From the NCBI RefSeq assembly GCF_016522535.1, contig NZ_JAEHOI010000007.1:62001-126000 (forward strand): a stretch of 64,000 bases of DNA, written 5' to 3'. This DNA is from Leucobacter edaphi (GTDB lineage: Bacteria > Actinomycetota > Actinomycetes > Actinomycetales > Microbacteriaceae). How positions within the stretch are numbered: the first letter of the stretch is position 1; every line of letters begins with the position of its first letter. Under the pieces are notes generated by a model. It did not search any database, was not told where the DNA came from, and saw only the letters and a list, made by a program, of their open reading frames with translations. The translations under genes and the position numbers were made by a program. Shown here piece by piece: positions 26,201 to 34,036 of the stretch.

Positions 26201-28172
26201 GACGAGCGTCACCACTCGGGACGACGGCACCACGGTCCTCACGTGGCGGCTCGGGGAGCGGGTGCCCAACGAGGCGCTCCCGGTGCTTAAGATCGCGACG
26301 CACGTCGACCCGCTGCTCGCGAACGGGACGAAGCTCACGAACACCGTGGCGATCACCGCCGACGGGATCGTGCCCAACCCGGCGAGACACCAGGCGACGC
26401 ACGCCGTCACGGTCACGCAGCCCGGAACGCTCCAGCTCAAGAAGTCGGTGGACCAGACACTCGACCTGCAGGATCAGGACCAGAAGTACTCGCTTGAGAT
26501 CAGGAACTTCAGCGAGACGCTGACGATCGAGAAGCCGACGATCATCGAGGTACTGCCCTACAACGGCGACGCCACGAACGACGCGAGGGTGAACCGCTCC
26601 CCAGCGTCGTCGTTCGCGGGCGAGAACCGGATCGAGGCGGCGCCGAAGGCCTTCCTCATCGACGAGAAGACGCCTGCGGCCGGCACCTTCCTCTTCACCA
26701 CGATCGATCCGAAGCGCGTTCCGCAGGACCTCGATCACGACACGGACCCGACGATCTGGTCGCCGGACTTCACCGCTGACGCGACCGCGTTCAAGTTCGT
26801 TGCGGCGGATGCCCTGGGTGTCGCCGCGACCGGGGACTCCGCCGGGCTGAAGATCACGTTCACCACGAAGCAGTCGGCGAACGCCGCGGGCGACCGCTAC
26901 GCGAATCGATTCACCGCCTTCAGCGACACCCTCGCGAACGGCGGGCGGCATCAGCTGCTGACCTCGAATCAGGTGACGGTGCGCGTGGTCGGATACTCGA
27001 TCGGTGACCTGATCTGGCTGGATCGCGATGACGATGGCGTGTTCACCCCGGGCGTCGACGAGGCGGCCCCCGCGGGCGTCGCGGTCGAGGTGCGCAACGC
27101 CGAAACCGGCGAACTCGTTCCGGGAGGGTCCACGACGACGGGCGCGAACGGCCGCTGGATCGTGAACAGCCTGCCCCAGGGCGACTACTTCGCGACGATC
27201 CCTGCGTCGCAGTTCGCGCCGGGAGGCCCCCTCGCCGGGTACGCGGCACAGCGCACGGGCGCGATCGTCGATCCGAACGCTGGCGTCGACGAGGGCCTGG
27301 ACCACAACACCATTCAGCACGGACCGGCGGTGCGCTCCGGCGTGCTCAAGCTGCGCGCCAAGGTCGATGGATCCCGGATCGAGGGGCAGGCCCCCATCGG
27401 CGACAACGTTGCAGGGCTCCCCGTCCCTCCGGGCGTCACGGACGATTTCACGAACCTCACGCTCGATCTGGCGCTGACGGCGATCCCCGGCTACGAGTTC
27501 ACGAAGACGGCCGATCCGGAATCCGGCACCACCGTGGCACCGGGCTCCACGATCTCCTACACCCTCACCGGCAGAAACACCGGCGGGACCGGGCTCGACG
27601 ACGTCGAGATCGGCGACGAGCTCGCGGGCGTGCTGAAGCACGCGGAGCTCGTGGGAGACCCGATCGCCGAGATCCCGGGATCCGCGACGAACGCCCCGGC
27701 ACCCGAGCTCAACGGCACGAAGCTGAGCTGGAGGGGAGCGCTGCAGGTGGGGCAGCAGATCGCGATCACGTACCGAGTCAGGGTGGATCCCGATGCGTGG
27801 GGGACCGTGCTCGAGAACCGCGCGGACTCGCGCGCGACGCCCCGCGGCCTGCCGAGCATCGCGGTCCCGTCCGTGGTGACGGAGCACCCCACACCGGAGC
27901 GTCCTGATTCCCCGGTCACACCGCCACAACCCGCGACCCCGCAGGAACCGGCGACACCTCGGCAGCCCGGCGTCCCTGCTGCGCCGGCGCCCAGCGCTCC
28001 CACGGCGACAGAGCCGGGCGACGCACCCCTCGCGAGGACGGGCGGCGAAGGTCGCCTCGGAATCGCGGCGGCGGGAGCGATCCTGCTCGTCGGCGGCATC
28101 GTGCTCTTCGCCCTGCGGCCCCGGGCCGGGCGACGCGGCTCCGCGCCGGAAGCCGGCGGAAGAGCGCACTAA
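23235..28172 (+). CDS. Giant exported surface protein with SdrD_B/SpaA-like and DUF11-like domains and an LARTG sorting signal
   Basis: A 1645-residue protein starting at ATG 23235. The N-terminus has a twin-Arg-like basic region then a signal helix (SLSAAALAILVAFGAVTLPA, cleaved near ADA-APG). The first domain (about 50-140) is a prealbumin-like SdrD_B/CnaB fold with calcium-loop-like DANHDGAIATGE. A long central part (about 150-1000) contains isopeptide/DUF11-type stretches. A second SdrD_B domain (IGDLIWLDRDDDGVFTPG) follows near 1255, then a DUF7507-like domain (YEFTKTADPESGTTVAPGST), a Pro/Ala/Thr spacer, LARTGG, a membrane helix and a basic tail. LAxTG is the motif used by class E sortases in actinobacteria. 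Likely a stalk-like wall-anchored adhesin. No sortase gene is in the window. Confidence 0.85.
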   Translation: MRLWEKTVLGIRFDSGARARRARSLSAAALAILVAFGAVTLPATAADAAPGELVGGTVTVDANHDGAIATGEPIGENDLPAAGVLVTLRGTNPGHPGWTVTTDAAGHWAFPADADRSASPGPFTVTIDAHGVAGDAYLVPATATPGVNDFVREGADAQRSVSAPIPADAEGLTLNALVAPTWRLDLIAAGDPSGYQNLAIRTGKAAFDGDDDAPGHDAGPANDRIRSGDLITFDWSVTASEEVDLGGSFTGWFEQTIVLGEGAVANFGEVPNECGANSTITAQPSGKRLPARVDPPAGTTSVVLACELGAMSEAQPNHLLPTQIFVSGSSANGAKLSTDVRSYGVAADGTATARPAKPQHYGDFVITAAPAYDLEKQRPSVRPLGQKDINGQKKYGWEVVYSVQIAAERNVGVEGLRDPVTFEDSLWALSSDGKSTPLPEFPWEITSCVPDTGNASAGPGATTVYGKIGGALTSGQPASSAANSVVDSGSCAFERVGDPATGNFKLTITGMDTSGSSYPTESKAGTPLESGKHYVGAFAVTAFVPFDAVDALDGTPGNASGAVQLWNRVGDFDPIGISGASNHGDGVEPGYCAPGPNTDRSTKCADMPAAPGAQARRSNNVADAANVRIVPGNWWKALVHPTGTWGAGKRPLPESANTIGDGKGQVQPGETFGSHITARLSIDAKNLEFCDVFDNSTLKIERLAGIAGNTSSDPVWNAAYAAVVATAPGQNGIVTSRMPAFQSNWVFSYGHVDLTGDNPNLGSFDTAHDRWRGDWTRQQSAASRPNIACGDPAVTWYDTPDQVPGGADEVNAVWVRAADGYVQPAATTATMMLGLQQRDRYHGGPHAGATIPDQTVAANFANLRSSTFGPWAEKNDFVPAAGTTAGGDWQDRKGSRMGDRWTLTRATMAVSKHTTDGTVDGTQATGAAPAGSIGSARAGSPVIWQIDSSLGAATDHPAPIDDLVITDTLPAGAEYDAAATAEIPGNRLPTSVTTRDDGTTVLTWRLGERVPNEALPVLKIATHVDPLLANGTKLTNTVAITADGIVPNPARHQATHAVTVTQPGTLQLKKSVDQTLDLQDQDQKYSLEIRNFSETLTIEKPTIIEVLPYNGDATNDARVNRSPASSFAGENRIEAAPKAFLIDEKTPAAGTFLFTTIDPKRVPQDLDHDTDPTIWSPDFTADATAFKFVAADALGVAATGDSAGLKITFTTKQSANAAGDRYANRFTAFSDTLANGGRHQLLTSNQVTVRVVGYSIGDLIWLDRDDDGVFTPGVDEAAPAGVAVEVRNAETGELVPGGSTTTGANGRWIVNSLPQGDYFATIPASQFAPGGPLAGYAAQRTGAIVDPNAGVDEGLDHNTIQHGPAVRSGVLKLRAKVDGSRIEGQAPIGDNVAGLPVPPGVTDDFTNLTLDLALTAIPGYEFTKTADPESGTTVAPGSTISYTLTGRNTGGTGLDDVEIGDELAGVLKHAELVGDPIAEIPGSATNAPAPELNGTKLSWRGALQVGQQIAITYRVRVDPDAWGTVLENRADSRATPRGLPSIAVPSVVTEHPTPERPDSPVTPPQPATPQEPATPRQPGVPAAPAPSAPTATEPGDAPLARTGGEGRLGIAAAGAILLVGGIVLFALRPRAGRRGSAPEAGGRAH

Positions 28173-28176
28173 GACC

Positions 28177-28237
28177 CGCGTGGAGGGGAACCCCGAGCAC
28201 CCCCCTGATCGAACTCCCCTCCACGCGTTTTCCTTTC
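28177..28237 (+). terminator. Terminator after the giant surface protein
   Basis: CGCGTGGAGGGGA (28177-28189) pairs perfectly with TCCCCTCCACGCG (28215-28227) across a 25-base loop, followed by TTTTCCTTTCC. It begins five bases after the stop. Confidence 0.85.
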
Positions 28238-28276
28238 CATCGCGGCGCCCCCGAGCGGCTCGCTATGCTCGATCAC

Positions 28277-29224
28277 ATGAGTGACCTGGTCGTCTCCCTG
28301 CCGCCCGGAGGACTGCGCGAGGCGCTCGGCGATGTGCCGGGCGTCGAGTTCGTCGAGTGGGACCTCACCGGTCCGGCTCCGCGCGATCGACTCGACATCG
28401 CCGTGCCGCCGTACTGGGGCGGCAACCGCGTTCTCGCGGCGCTGGAGGGCGTCGAGGTGCGGCTGGTGCAGTGGCAATCGATCGGCTACAACGGCGTGCA
28501 GAAGTATCTGCCAGCTGGCGTGCCGCTCGCGAACGCGGCGACCGTGCACGAGACCTCGACCGCAGAGCTCGCGCTCGCGCTCGCGCTCGCCGCACAGCGC
28601 GGGATCCCCGAGTTCGTGCGCGAGGGCGAGGAGCACCTGTGGTCGGGGCGCATGTTCCCGAGCCTCGCCGATCGGCGCGTGCTGCTCATCGGCTACGGCG
28701 GGGTGTCGAAGGCCGTCGAGGGGCGCCTCTCGGGCTTCGAGGTCGAGGTGACGCGGCTCGCGCGCACCGCGCGAACGGATCGGAATCTCGCGGGCGATGA
28801 GGTTCCGGTGCGCGGTTTCGACGAACTGCACGACGCGCTCGCGGATGCCGAGATCGTGATCCTTGCCGTGCCGCTCACCGACGAGACCCGCGGGCTGCTG
28901 GACGCGAGCGCGCTCGCGAAGCTTCCCGACGGCGCGCTCGTGGTGAACGTCGCGCGCGGCCCCGTGGTCGATACGGAGGCGCTCATGCCGGAGCTGCGCA
29001 GCGGCCGGCTCCGCGCCGCCCTCGACGTCACCGACCCCGAACCGCTGCCGGCGGATCACCCGCTGTGGGACTGCCCGAACCTCTTGGTCACCCCGCACGT
29101 CGGCGGCGATTCCAGCGCGATGCTGCCGCGGATGACCGCGTTGATCCGGCGCCAGATCGAACGCCTCCGTGCGGGCGAGCGGCCGGAGAATCTCGTGATC
29201 GGCGACTGGGCGGGCGGGGCCTGA
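28277..29224 (+). CDS. D-isomer-specific 2-hydroxyacid dehydrogenase
   Basis: About 315 residues from ATG 28277 (an in-frame ATG at 28265 is the alternative). The catalytic triad of the family is present: R227 in VNVARGPVVD, the Glu in DVTDPEPLPADHPLW and the His in LVTPHVGGDS. The Rossmann loop is LIGYGGVSKAVEGRL, where the third Gly of GxGxxG is Ser144. The position after the second beta strand, normally acidic in NAD enzymes, is within VTRLARTAR, so NADP(H) may be preferred (inference). Substrate unknown; candidates are glyoxylate/hydroxypyruvate or other 2-oxo acids. Confidence 0.88.
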   Translation: MSDLVVSLPPGGLREALGDVPGVEFVEWDLTGPAPRDRLDIAVPPYWGGNRVLAALEGVEVRLVQWQSIGYNGVQKYLPAGVPLANAATVHETSTAELALALALAAQRGIPEFVREGEEHLWSGRMFPSLADRRVLLIGYGGVSKAVEGRLSGFEVEVTRLARTARTDRNLAGDEVPVRGFDELHDALADAEIVILAVPLTDETRGLLDASALAKLPDGALVVNVARGPVVDTEALMPELRSGRLRAALDVTDPEPLPADHPLWDCPNLLVTPHVGGDSSAMLPRMTALIRRQIERLRAGERPENLVIGDWAGGA

Positions 29225-29399
29225 TCCGCGCGGATCTTCTCCAGGAAATATCGCACACCCGTCGCCCAAAACCCGCGATTGAACGGGTATTTTCCACTTT
29301 TCGGAATGCGCTGCGTCGGCGCGCACGGGGGCCACTATGCTCGCTCCAGTGGGGACGATGGCCGTCCCCCGGATCAACGGTGATCCGAAAGGAAACAGC

Positions 29400-30908
29400 A
29401 TGTCCGAAACACCTCCGAAGGCCCAGCTGGCCGACGATGAACACCTCGCCGTTCTCGGCTACGAGGGCCAGTTCGACCGTTCGATGAGCCTGTGGGCGAA
29501 CTTCGCCCTCGGCTTCACCTACCTGTCGCCGCTCGTCGGCGTCTACTCGCTCTTCGCGACCGCGCTCGCGACGGGCGGCCCGCCCTCGATCTTCTGGATC
29601 CTGATCGTCGCGTGCGGTCAGATGCTCGTCGCGCTCGTGTTCGGCGAGGTCGTGTCCCAATACCCGATCCACGGCGGGATCTACCCGTGGGCGCGACGCC
29701 TGTGGGGCCGCCGCTACGCGTGGCTCGCTGCCTGGGTCTACATCTGGGCGATGATCGTCACGATCACGGCCGTCGCCGAGTTCGGCGCGGGCTTCGTGAC
29801 GAGCCTCCTCGGCGTCGAGCTCACCCCGATGAGCACGCTCGTCACCGCCCTCGGCCTGCTGCTGCTCGCGCTCGCGATCAACTTCACGGGCACGAAGTGG
29901 CTCGCGCGCATCGCGCGTATCGGGCTCTTCGCCGAGCTCATCGGCGTGATCGGCATCGGCCTGTTCCTGCTGATCTTCAAGCGTCAGCACGACTTCTCGG
30001 TGTTCTTCGACACGATGGGCACGGCGGGCGACGGCTCCTATGTGCCCGTGTTCCTCGCCTCGGCCCTCGCGGGTCTGTTCCTGTTCTACGGCTTCGAGGC
30101 CTGCGGCGACGTCGCCGAGGAGGTCTCCGACCCGGCACGCAGGATCCCGCGGGCCATGATCATGACGATCGTCGTCGGCGCGGTGTCCGCGCTGTTCTCC
30201 TTCGGCGGCTACGTCCTCGCGGCCCCGAACCTGAAGGAAATCGTGGCGGGTGAGGAGGGCGACCCGATCCCCGCGATCCTCGAGGCGACGCTCGGCACGG
30301 TCGGCGCGAAGATCTTCCTCGTCATCGCGATCCTCGCGTTCATCTCCTGCGTGCTCAGCCTGCAGGCGGCGGCGAGCCGGCTGCTCTACTCCTTCGCCCG
30401 CGACGGCATGCTGCCCGGTCACCGCTGGCTGTCGAAGGTGTCCGACCGGAACAAGGTGCCAACGAACGCCCTGATCGTCGCGTGCACCGTGCCCGCCCTG
30501 ATCTGCGTCCTGATCTACTTCAACGAGGCGATCCTGGTTCCGGTGACCTCGTTCGCGATCCTCGGCATCTACCTCGCCTTCCAGATGGTCGTGTTCGCGT
30601 CGCTCAGGCAGCGCTTCATGGGGTGGCGTCCGGCTGGACCGTTCAACCTCGGCGGGCTCGGCATGATCGTGAACATCCTCGCCCTCGCCTACGGGCTCTT
30701 CGCGATGTATCTCCTCGCGAAACCCGGCGAGACCGGGGATTTCTTCGCCGACTACGTGGTGCTGATCGGCCTCGCCGTTGTGCTCGGAACCGGCCTCGTC
30801 TACCTGTTCGTTGCGCGACCGGACCGGCATTCCACCGCGCCATCGGGTGACGCCCGCGCGGTCGCGGACGAGATCCGCCGCCGCACCGGTCAGATCTCGG
30901 TGCAGTAG
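29400..30908 (+). CDS. APC superfamily amino acid permease
   Basis: A 502-residue permease starting at ATG 29400 with AAAGGAA upstream. Twelve-helix APC pattern: FALGFTYLSPLVGVYSLFAT, GEVVSQYPIHGGIYPWARRL (the conserved E-x-x-S-x-Y-P-x-x-GG-x-Y loop), FYGFEACGDVAEEVSDPARR and ISCVLSLQAAASRLLYSFAR. It resembles the actinobacterial amino-acid/GABA-type subgroup; the precise substrate is unclear. It stands alone, between the dehydrogenase gene and glycyl-tRNA synthetase. Confidence 0.9.
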   Translation: MSETPPKAQLADDEHLAVLGYEGQFDRSMSLWANFALGFTYLSPLVGVYSLFATALATGGPPSIFWILIVACGQMLVALVFGEVVSQYPIHGGIYPWARRLWGRRYAWLAAWVYIWAMIVTITAVAEFGAGFVTSLLGVELTPMSTLVTALGLLLLALAINFTGTKWLARIARIGLFAELIGVIGIGLFLLIFKRQHDFSVFFDTMGTAGDGSYVPVFLASALAGLFLFYGFEACGDVAEEVSDPARRIPRAMIMTIVVGAVSALFSFGGYVLAAPNLKEIVAGEEGDPIPAILEATLGTVGAKIFLVIAILAFISCVLSLQAAASRLLYSFARDGMLPGHRWLSKVSDRNKVPTNALIVACTVPALICVLIYFNEAILVPVTSFAILGIYLAFQMVVFASLRQRFMGWRPAGPFNLGGLGMIVNILALAYGLFAMYLLAKPGETGDFFADYVVLIGLAVVLGTGLVYLFVARPDRHSTAPSGDARAVADEIRRRTGQISVQ

Positions 30909-30925
30909 CGAACGGCTGCCGCAGG

Positions 30926-30972
30926 GGAGCCGGGGAGGGATCGACGCGAGGGCGCGATCCCTCCCCGGCTCC
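30926..30972 (+). terminator. Long GC-rich hairpin after the APC permease
   Basis: GGAGCCGGGGAGGGATCG (30926-30943) and CGATCCCTCCCCGGCTCC (30955-30972) form a perfect 18-bp stem with an 11-base loop, 17 bases after the stop. There is no T-run. The remaining 30973-31173 stretch contains a TAGGAT -10-like box near 31095 ahead of glycyl-tRNA synthetase. Confidence 0.75.
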
Positions 30973-31173
30973 TGCCGTTCCGGCGCCTCGGCGGGGACTC
31001 CCCGGCCGTGGCGAGGATTTCGGCCGATCCGGTCGGGGAATGGGGTGTGTCGGCCGCCTCGGTCCTGGCGGCGTGGGCGGGAGCGGACGCGGGTAGGATG
31101 GACGGATGCGGCCGGCCTCCCGGCTGCGGCGTGTCCCAAGATCCCCGCTTGCACCTTGGAGTGAAATTTAGAA

Positions 31174-32559
31174 ATGGCTGAGCAGTCCCGCCTCGATAAG
31201 GTCATCGCCCTCGCCCGCCACCGCGGCTTCGTCTTCCAAGCGGGTGAGATCTACGGCGGATCCCGCTCCGCATGGGACTACGGCCCCCTCGGCACGGCGC
31301 TCAAGGAGAACATCAAGCGCCAGTGGTGGAAGGCCATGGTGCAGAAGCGCGACGACGTCGTCGGAATCGACTCGAGCGTGATCCTCCCCAAGCAGGTGTG
31401 GGAGGCCTCGGGTCACGTCGAGGTCTTCAGTGATCCGCTCGTCGAGTGCCTCCAGTGCCACAAGCGCTACCGCGAGGATCACCTCATCGAGGAGTTCGAG
31501 GAGAAGAAGGGCCGCGAGCCCAAGGGCGGCCTCGACGAGATCGTCTGCACCAACTGCGGCACCCGCGGTCAGTGGACCGAGCCGCGCGCCTTCTCCGGCC
31601 TCCTCAAGACCTTCCTCGGTCCCGTCGACGACGAGGCCGGGATGCACTACCTGCGCCCCGAAACCGCACAGGGCATTTTCGTGAACTTCGCGAATGTGCT
31701 CCAGTCGGCCCGCATGAAGCCGCCGTTCGGCATCGGCCAGATCGGCAAGAGCTTCCGCAACGAGATCACTCCGGGCAACTTCATCTTCCGCACCCGCGAG
31801 TTCGAGCAGATGGAGATGGAGTTCTTCGTCGAGCCCGGCACCGACGAGGAGTGGCAGGAGTACTGGATGAACGAGCGCATGGCGTGGTACGTCGGCCTCG
31901 GCATCGATCCCGAGAACCTGCGCTTCTTCGAGCACCCGCAGGAGAAGCTGTCGCACTACTCGAAGCGCACCGCCGATATCGAGTATCGCTTCGGGTTCAC
32001 GGGCGGCGAGTGGGGTGAGCTCGAGGGCATCGCGAACCGCACCGACTTCGACCTCTCCACCCACTCGAAGCACTCCGGCAAGGACCTCAGTTTCTTCGAC
32101 CAGAACAAGAACGAGCGCTACACGCCGTACGTCATCGAACCCGCGGCCGGCCTCACCCGCTCGCTCATGGCGTTCCTTGTCGACGCCTACCGCGAGGAGG
32201 AGGTGCCGAACGCGAAGGGCGGCACCGACAAGCGCACCCTCCTCGCGCTCGATCCGCGCCTCGCGCCCGTGAAGGCAGCGGTGCTGCCGCTCAGCCGCAA
32301 CGAGGCGCTCTCGCCGCTCGCCCGGGAGATCGCCGCAGACCTGCGCGATGACTGGAACGTCGATTTCGACGACTCGGGCGCGATCGGGCGTCGCTACCGC
32401 CGCCAGGACGAGATCGGCACCCCGTTCTGCGTCACGGTCGATTTCGACTCGCTCGATGACGACGCCGTGACCGTGCGCGAGCGCGACACGATGCAGCAGG
32501 AGCGCGTTCCCAGGGCCGAGCTTCACGCCTACCTCGCCGAGCGCCTTCGCGGCGCGTAA
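31174..32559 (+). CDS. glyQS: Glycyl-tRNA synthetase (eukaryotic/actinobacterial alpha2 type)
   Basis: A 461-residue class II synthetase starting at ATG 31174. Visible marks are [15 protein letters not shown] near the N-terminus, a zinc site made of CLQC (C92, C95) and CTNC (C125, C128), [12 protein letters not shown], the motif 2 region [13 protein letters not shown] followed by [14 protein letters not shown], and motif 3 [16 protein letters not shown]. The C-terminal anticodon-binding domain is complete. It charges tRNA-Gly. It is transcribed as a single gene, with terminators on both sides. Confidence 0.96.
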   Translation: MAEQSRLDKVIALARHRGFVFQAGEIYGGSRSAWDYGPLGTALKENIKRQWWKAMVQKRDDVVGIDSSVILPKQVWEASGHVEVFSDPLVECLQCHKRYREDHLIEEFEEKKGREPKGGLDEIVCTNCGTRGQWTEPRAFSGLLKTFLGPVDDEAGMHYLRPETAQGIFVNFANVLQSARMKPPFGIGQIGKSFRNEITPGNFIFRTREFEQMEMEFFVEPGTDEEWQEYWMNERMAWYVGLGIDPENLRFFEHPQEKLSHYSKRTADIEYRFGFTGGEWGELEGIANRTDFDLSTHSKHSGKDLSFFDQNKNERYTPYVIEPAAGLTRSLMAFLVDAYREEEVPNAKGGTDKRTLLALDPRLAPVKAAVLPLSRNEALSPLAREIAADLRDDWNVDFDDSGAIGRRYRRQDEIGTPFCVTVDFDSLDDDAVTVRERDTMQQERVPRAELHAYLAERLRGA

Positions 32560-32572
32560 CCCGGCGCGAATC

Positions 32573-32614
32573 AACGGCTCCGCTCCTGCGCACGCAGGCG
32601 CGGAGCCGTTTTTT
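32573..32614 (+). terminator. Intrinsic terminator of glycyl-tRNA synthetase
   Basis: AACGGCTCCGC at 32573 onward pairs with GCGGAGCCGTT (ending 32610), with CCTGC/GCAGG pairing inside, followed by a run of six T (32609-32614). A textbook terminator 13 bases after the stop. Confidence 0.95.
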
Positions 32615-32671
32615 GTGACGCGAGAGAACGAAAAGTGCTGGAGGAGGGAATTCCCTGGGGAATTTGGGAGG

Positions 32672-34036
32672 ATGGACGGCGTGAGTGACGCGCAGACCCA
32701 GCCCCCGACCGGCGACGGTTCGACCCCTTCCCAGGCCCCGGCCACGCCCGCTGCCCTCCCGAACGGCCCCGCGGCCCCTCCGGCGTGGAGCTGGGCGCGC
32801 CCTGCGCAGCGCTTCATCACCGTCGAAACCGAGCCGCTCGAGTACCACCGGCTGCTCCGCGGCACACGCAACTATCGGTGGTGGCGCCCGCTCCTGCTCC
32901 TGCTGCTCGCCGGCGTCTACTTCGGCGTCGGATCGCTCCTGATCGGTTTCCTGCTCGCGCCGCTCATGCTCGCGGTCGATCCCTCGTACGCGACGGACAT
33001 GATGAGCGGCAACGCCGAACTGCTCGACACGCAGCGCCCCATCTCGCTCGTGTTCTCGCTGCTCTCGATCATCGTGATGCTGCCGGCCGTGCTGCTCGCG
33101 ATGCTGACGCTCGGCATGCGGCCCGTCGGGCGCGTCTGGTCGGTGGCCGGCCGGATCCGCTGGGGCCTGCTGTGGCGGTCGACGTTCGCCGCGGTCATCG
33201 GCGTGCTCGTGATGAACGGGGTCGGGATCGCGGTGCAGATGATCCTCGAGCCCGGGCTGCTCACCGAGCCCCCGAGCGCCGAGGCTCCCTCGTTCGACAT
33301 GTCGACCGCGATCGTCTCGCTTGCGATCATTCTCGTGCTCGTGCCGATCCAGGCGACGGCCGAAGAGGTCGTGTTCCGGGGGCTTTTCATGCAGGTCCTC
33401 GGGTCCTGGCTCAAGAGCCCGTGGTTCGCGATCGTGATCCCGTCGGTCGGGTTCGCGTTCGGTCACATCTACGACGTGTGGGGACTGCTCGCCGTCGGCC
33501 TGATGGGTCTCGTCGCCGCCTGGGTCTCCTGGAAGACCGGAGGTCTCGAGGCCGCGATCGCGATCCACGTGATCAACAACCTGTTCGCGTTCGGAATGAT
33601 GTCGTTCGGGGTGGGCGGCTCGACCGCGCAGACCGAAAACTCCGGCGGGCCGGGCAGCGTTGTCGGCGAAATCGCGGGACTCGCGGTGTTCGCCTGGCTC
33701 GCCGTCCGCATCTGGCGAAAGGGCGGTCACGGCCGCGAGCGCATCGATCTGATCGAGGTTCCGGTGACGCCGAGCGCAGGAATCCCCGATCCTGCGGGAA
33801 TCCCGGGAACGGTGGCCGCAGCGGGCGCGCCCGCGCACCAGGTGCCTGCGGCGGCTTCGCCCGCGGACCCGACCCCGGCTTCGGCCCCGACCCCGGCTTC
33901 GGCCCCGGCCCCGGCTTCGCCTGCTGACGCGGCCGCGGCTTCGCCAGAACCCCAGGCGCCGCCCTCGGGGCCCGCCGATCAGATTCTGCCGGTCCAGACG
34001 CCCGGCCAGGCCCCCCAGGAGGATTCCCGTGGTTGA
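32672..34036 (+). CDS. CPBP family intramembrane glutamic endopeptidase
   Basis: About 454 residues from ATG 32672 with GGGAGG just upstream (a GTG at 32681 is possible). After a Pro-rich cytoplasmic N-terminus there are multiple TM segments and the three CPBP (Abi/Rce1-like) motifs: EEVVFRG (E231, E232, R236), FAFGH (H265) and HVINN (H299, N303). In Rce1 these Glu and His residues form the active site. The last 90 residues are a Pro/Ala-rich soluble tail built of degenerate P-A-S repeats. Its stop overlaps the next gene by eight bases, so the two products are probably made together. Confidence 0.92.
   Translation: MDGVSDAQTQPPTGDGSTPSQAPATPAALPNGPAAPPAWSWARPAQRFITVETEPLEYHRLLRGTRNYRWWRPLLLLLLAGVYFGVGSLLIGFLLAPLMLAVDPSYATDMMSGNAELLDTQRPISLVFSLLSIIVMLPAVLLAMLTLGMRPVGRVWSVAGRIRWGLLWRSTFAAVIGVLVMNGVGIAVQMILEPGLLTEPPSAEAPSFDMSTAIVSLAIILVLVPIQATAEEVVFRGLFMQVLGSWLKSPWFAIVIPSVGFAFGHIYDVWGLLAVGLMGLVAAWVSWKTGGLEAAIAIHVINNLFAFGMMSFGVGGSTAQTENSGGPGSVVGEIAGLAVFAWLAVRIWRKGGHGRERIDLIEVPVTPSAGIPDPAGIPGTVAAAGAPAHQVPAAASPADPTPASAPTPASAPAPASPADAAAASPEPQAPPSGPADQILPVQTPGQAPQEDSRG

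Noticed and set aside
29088-31205. A 705-codon minus-strand open frame opposite the APC permease
   Set aside because: Composition and lack of domains mark it as a shadow frame.
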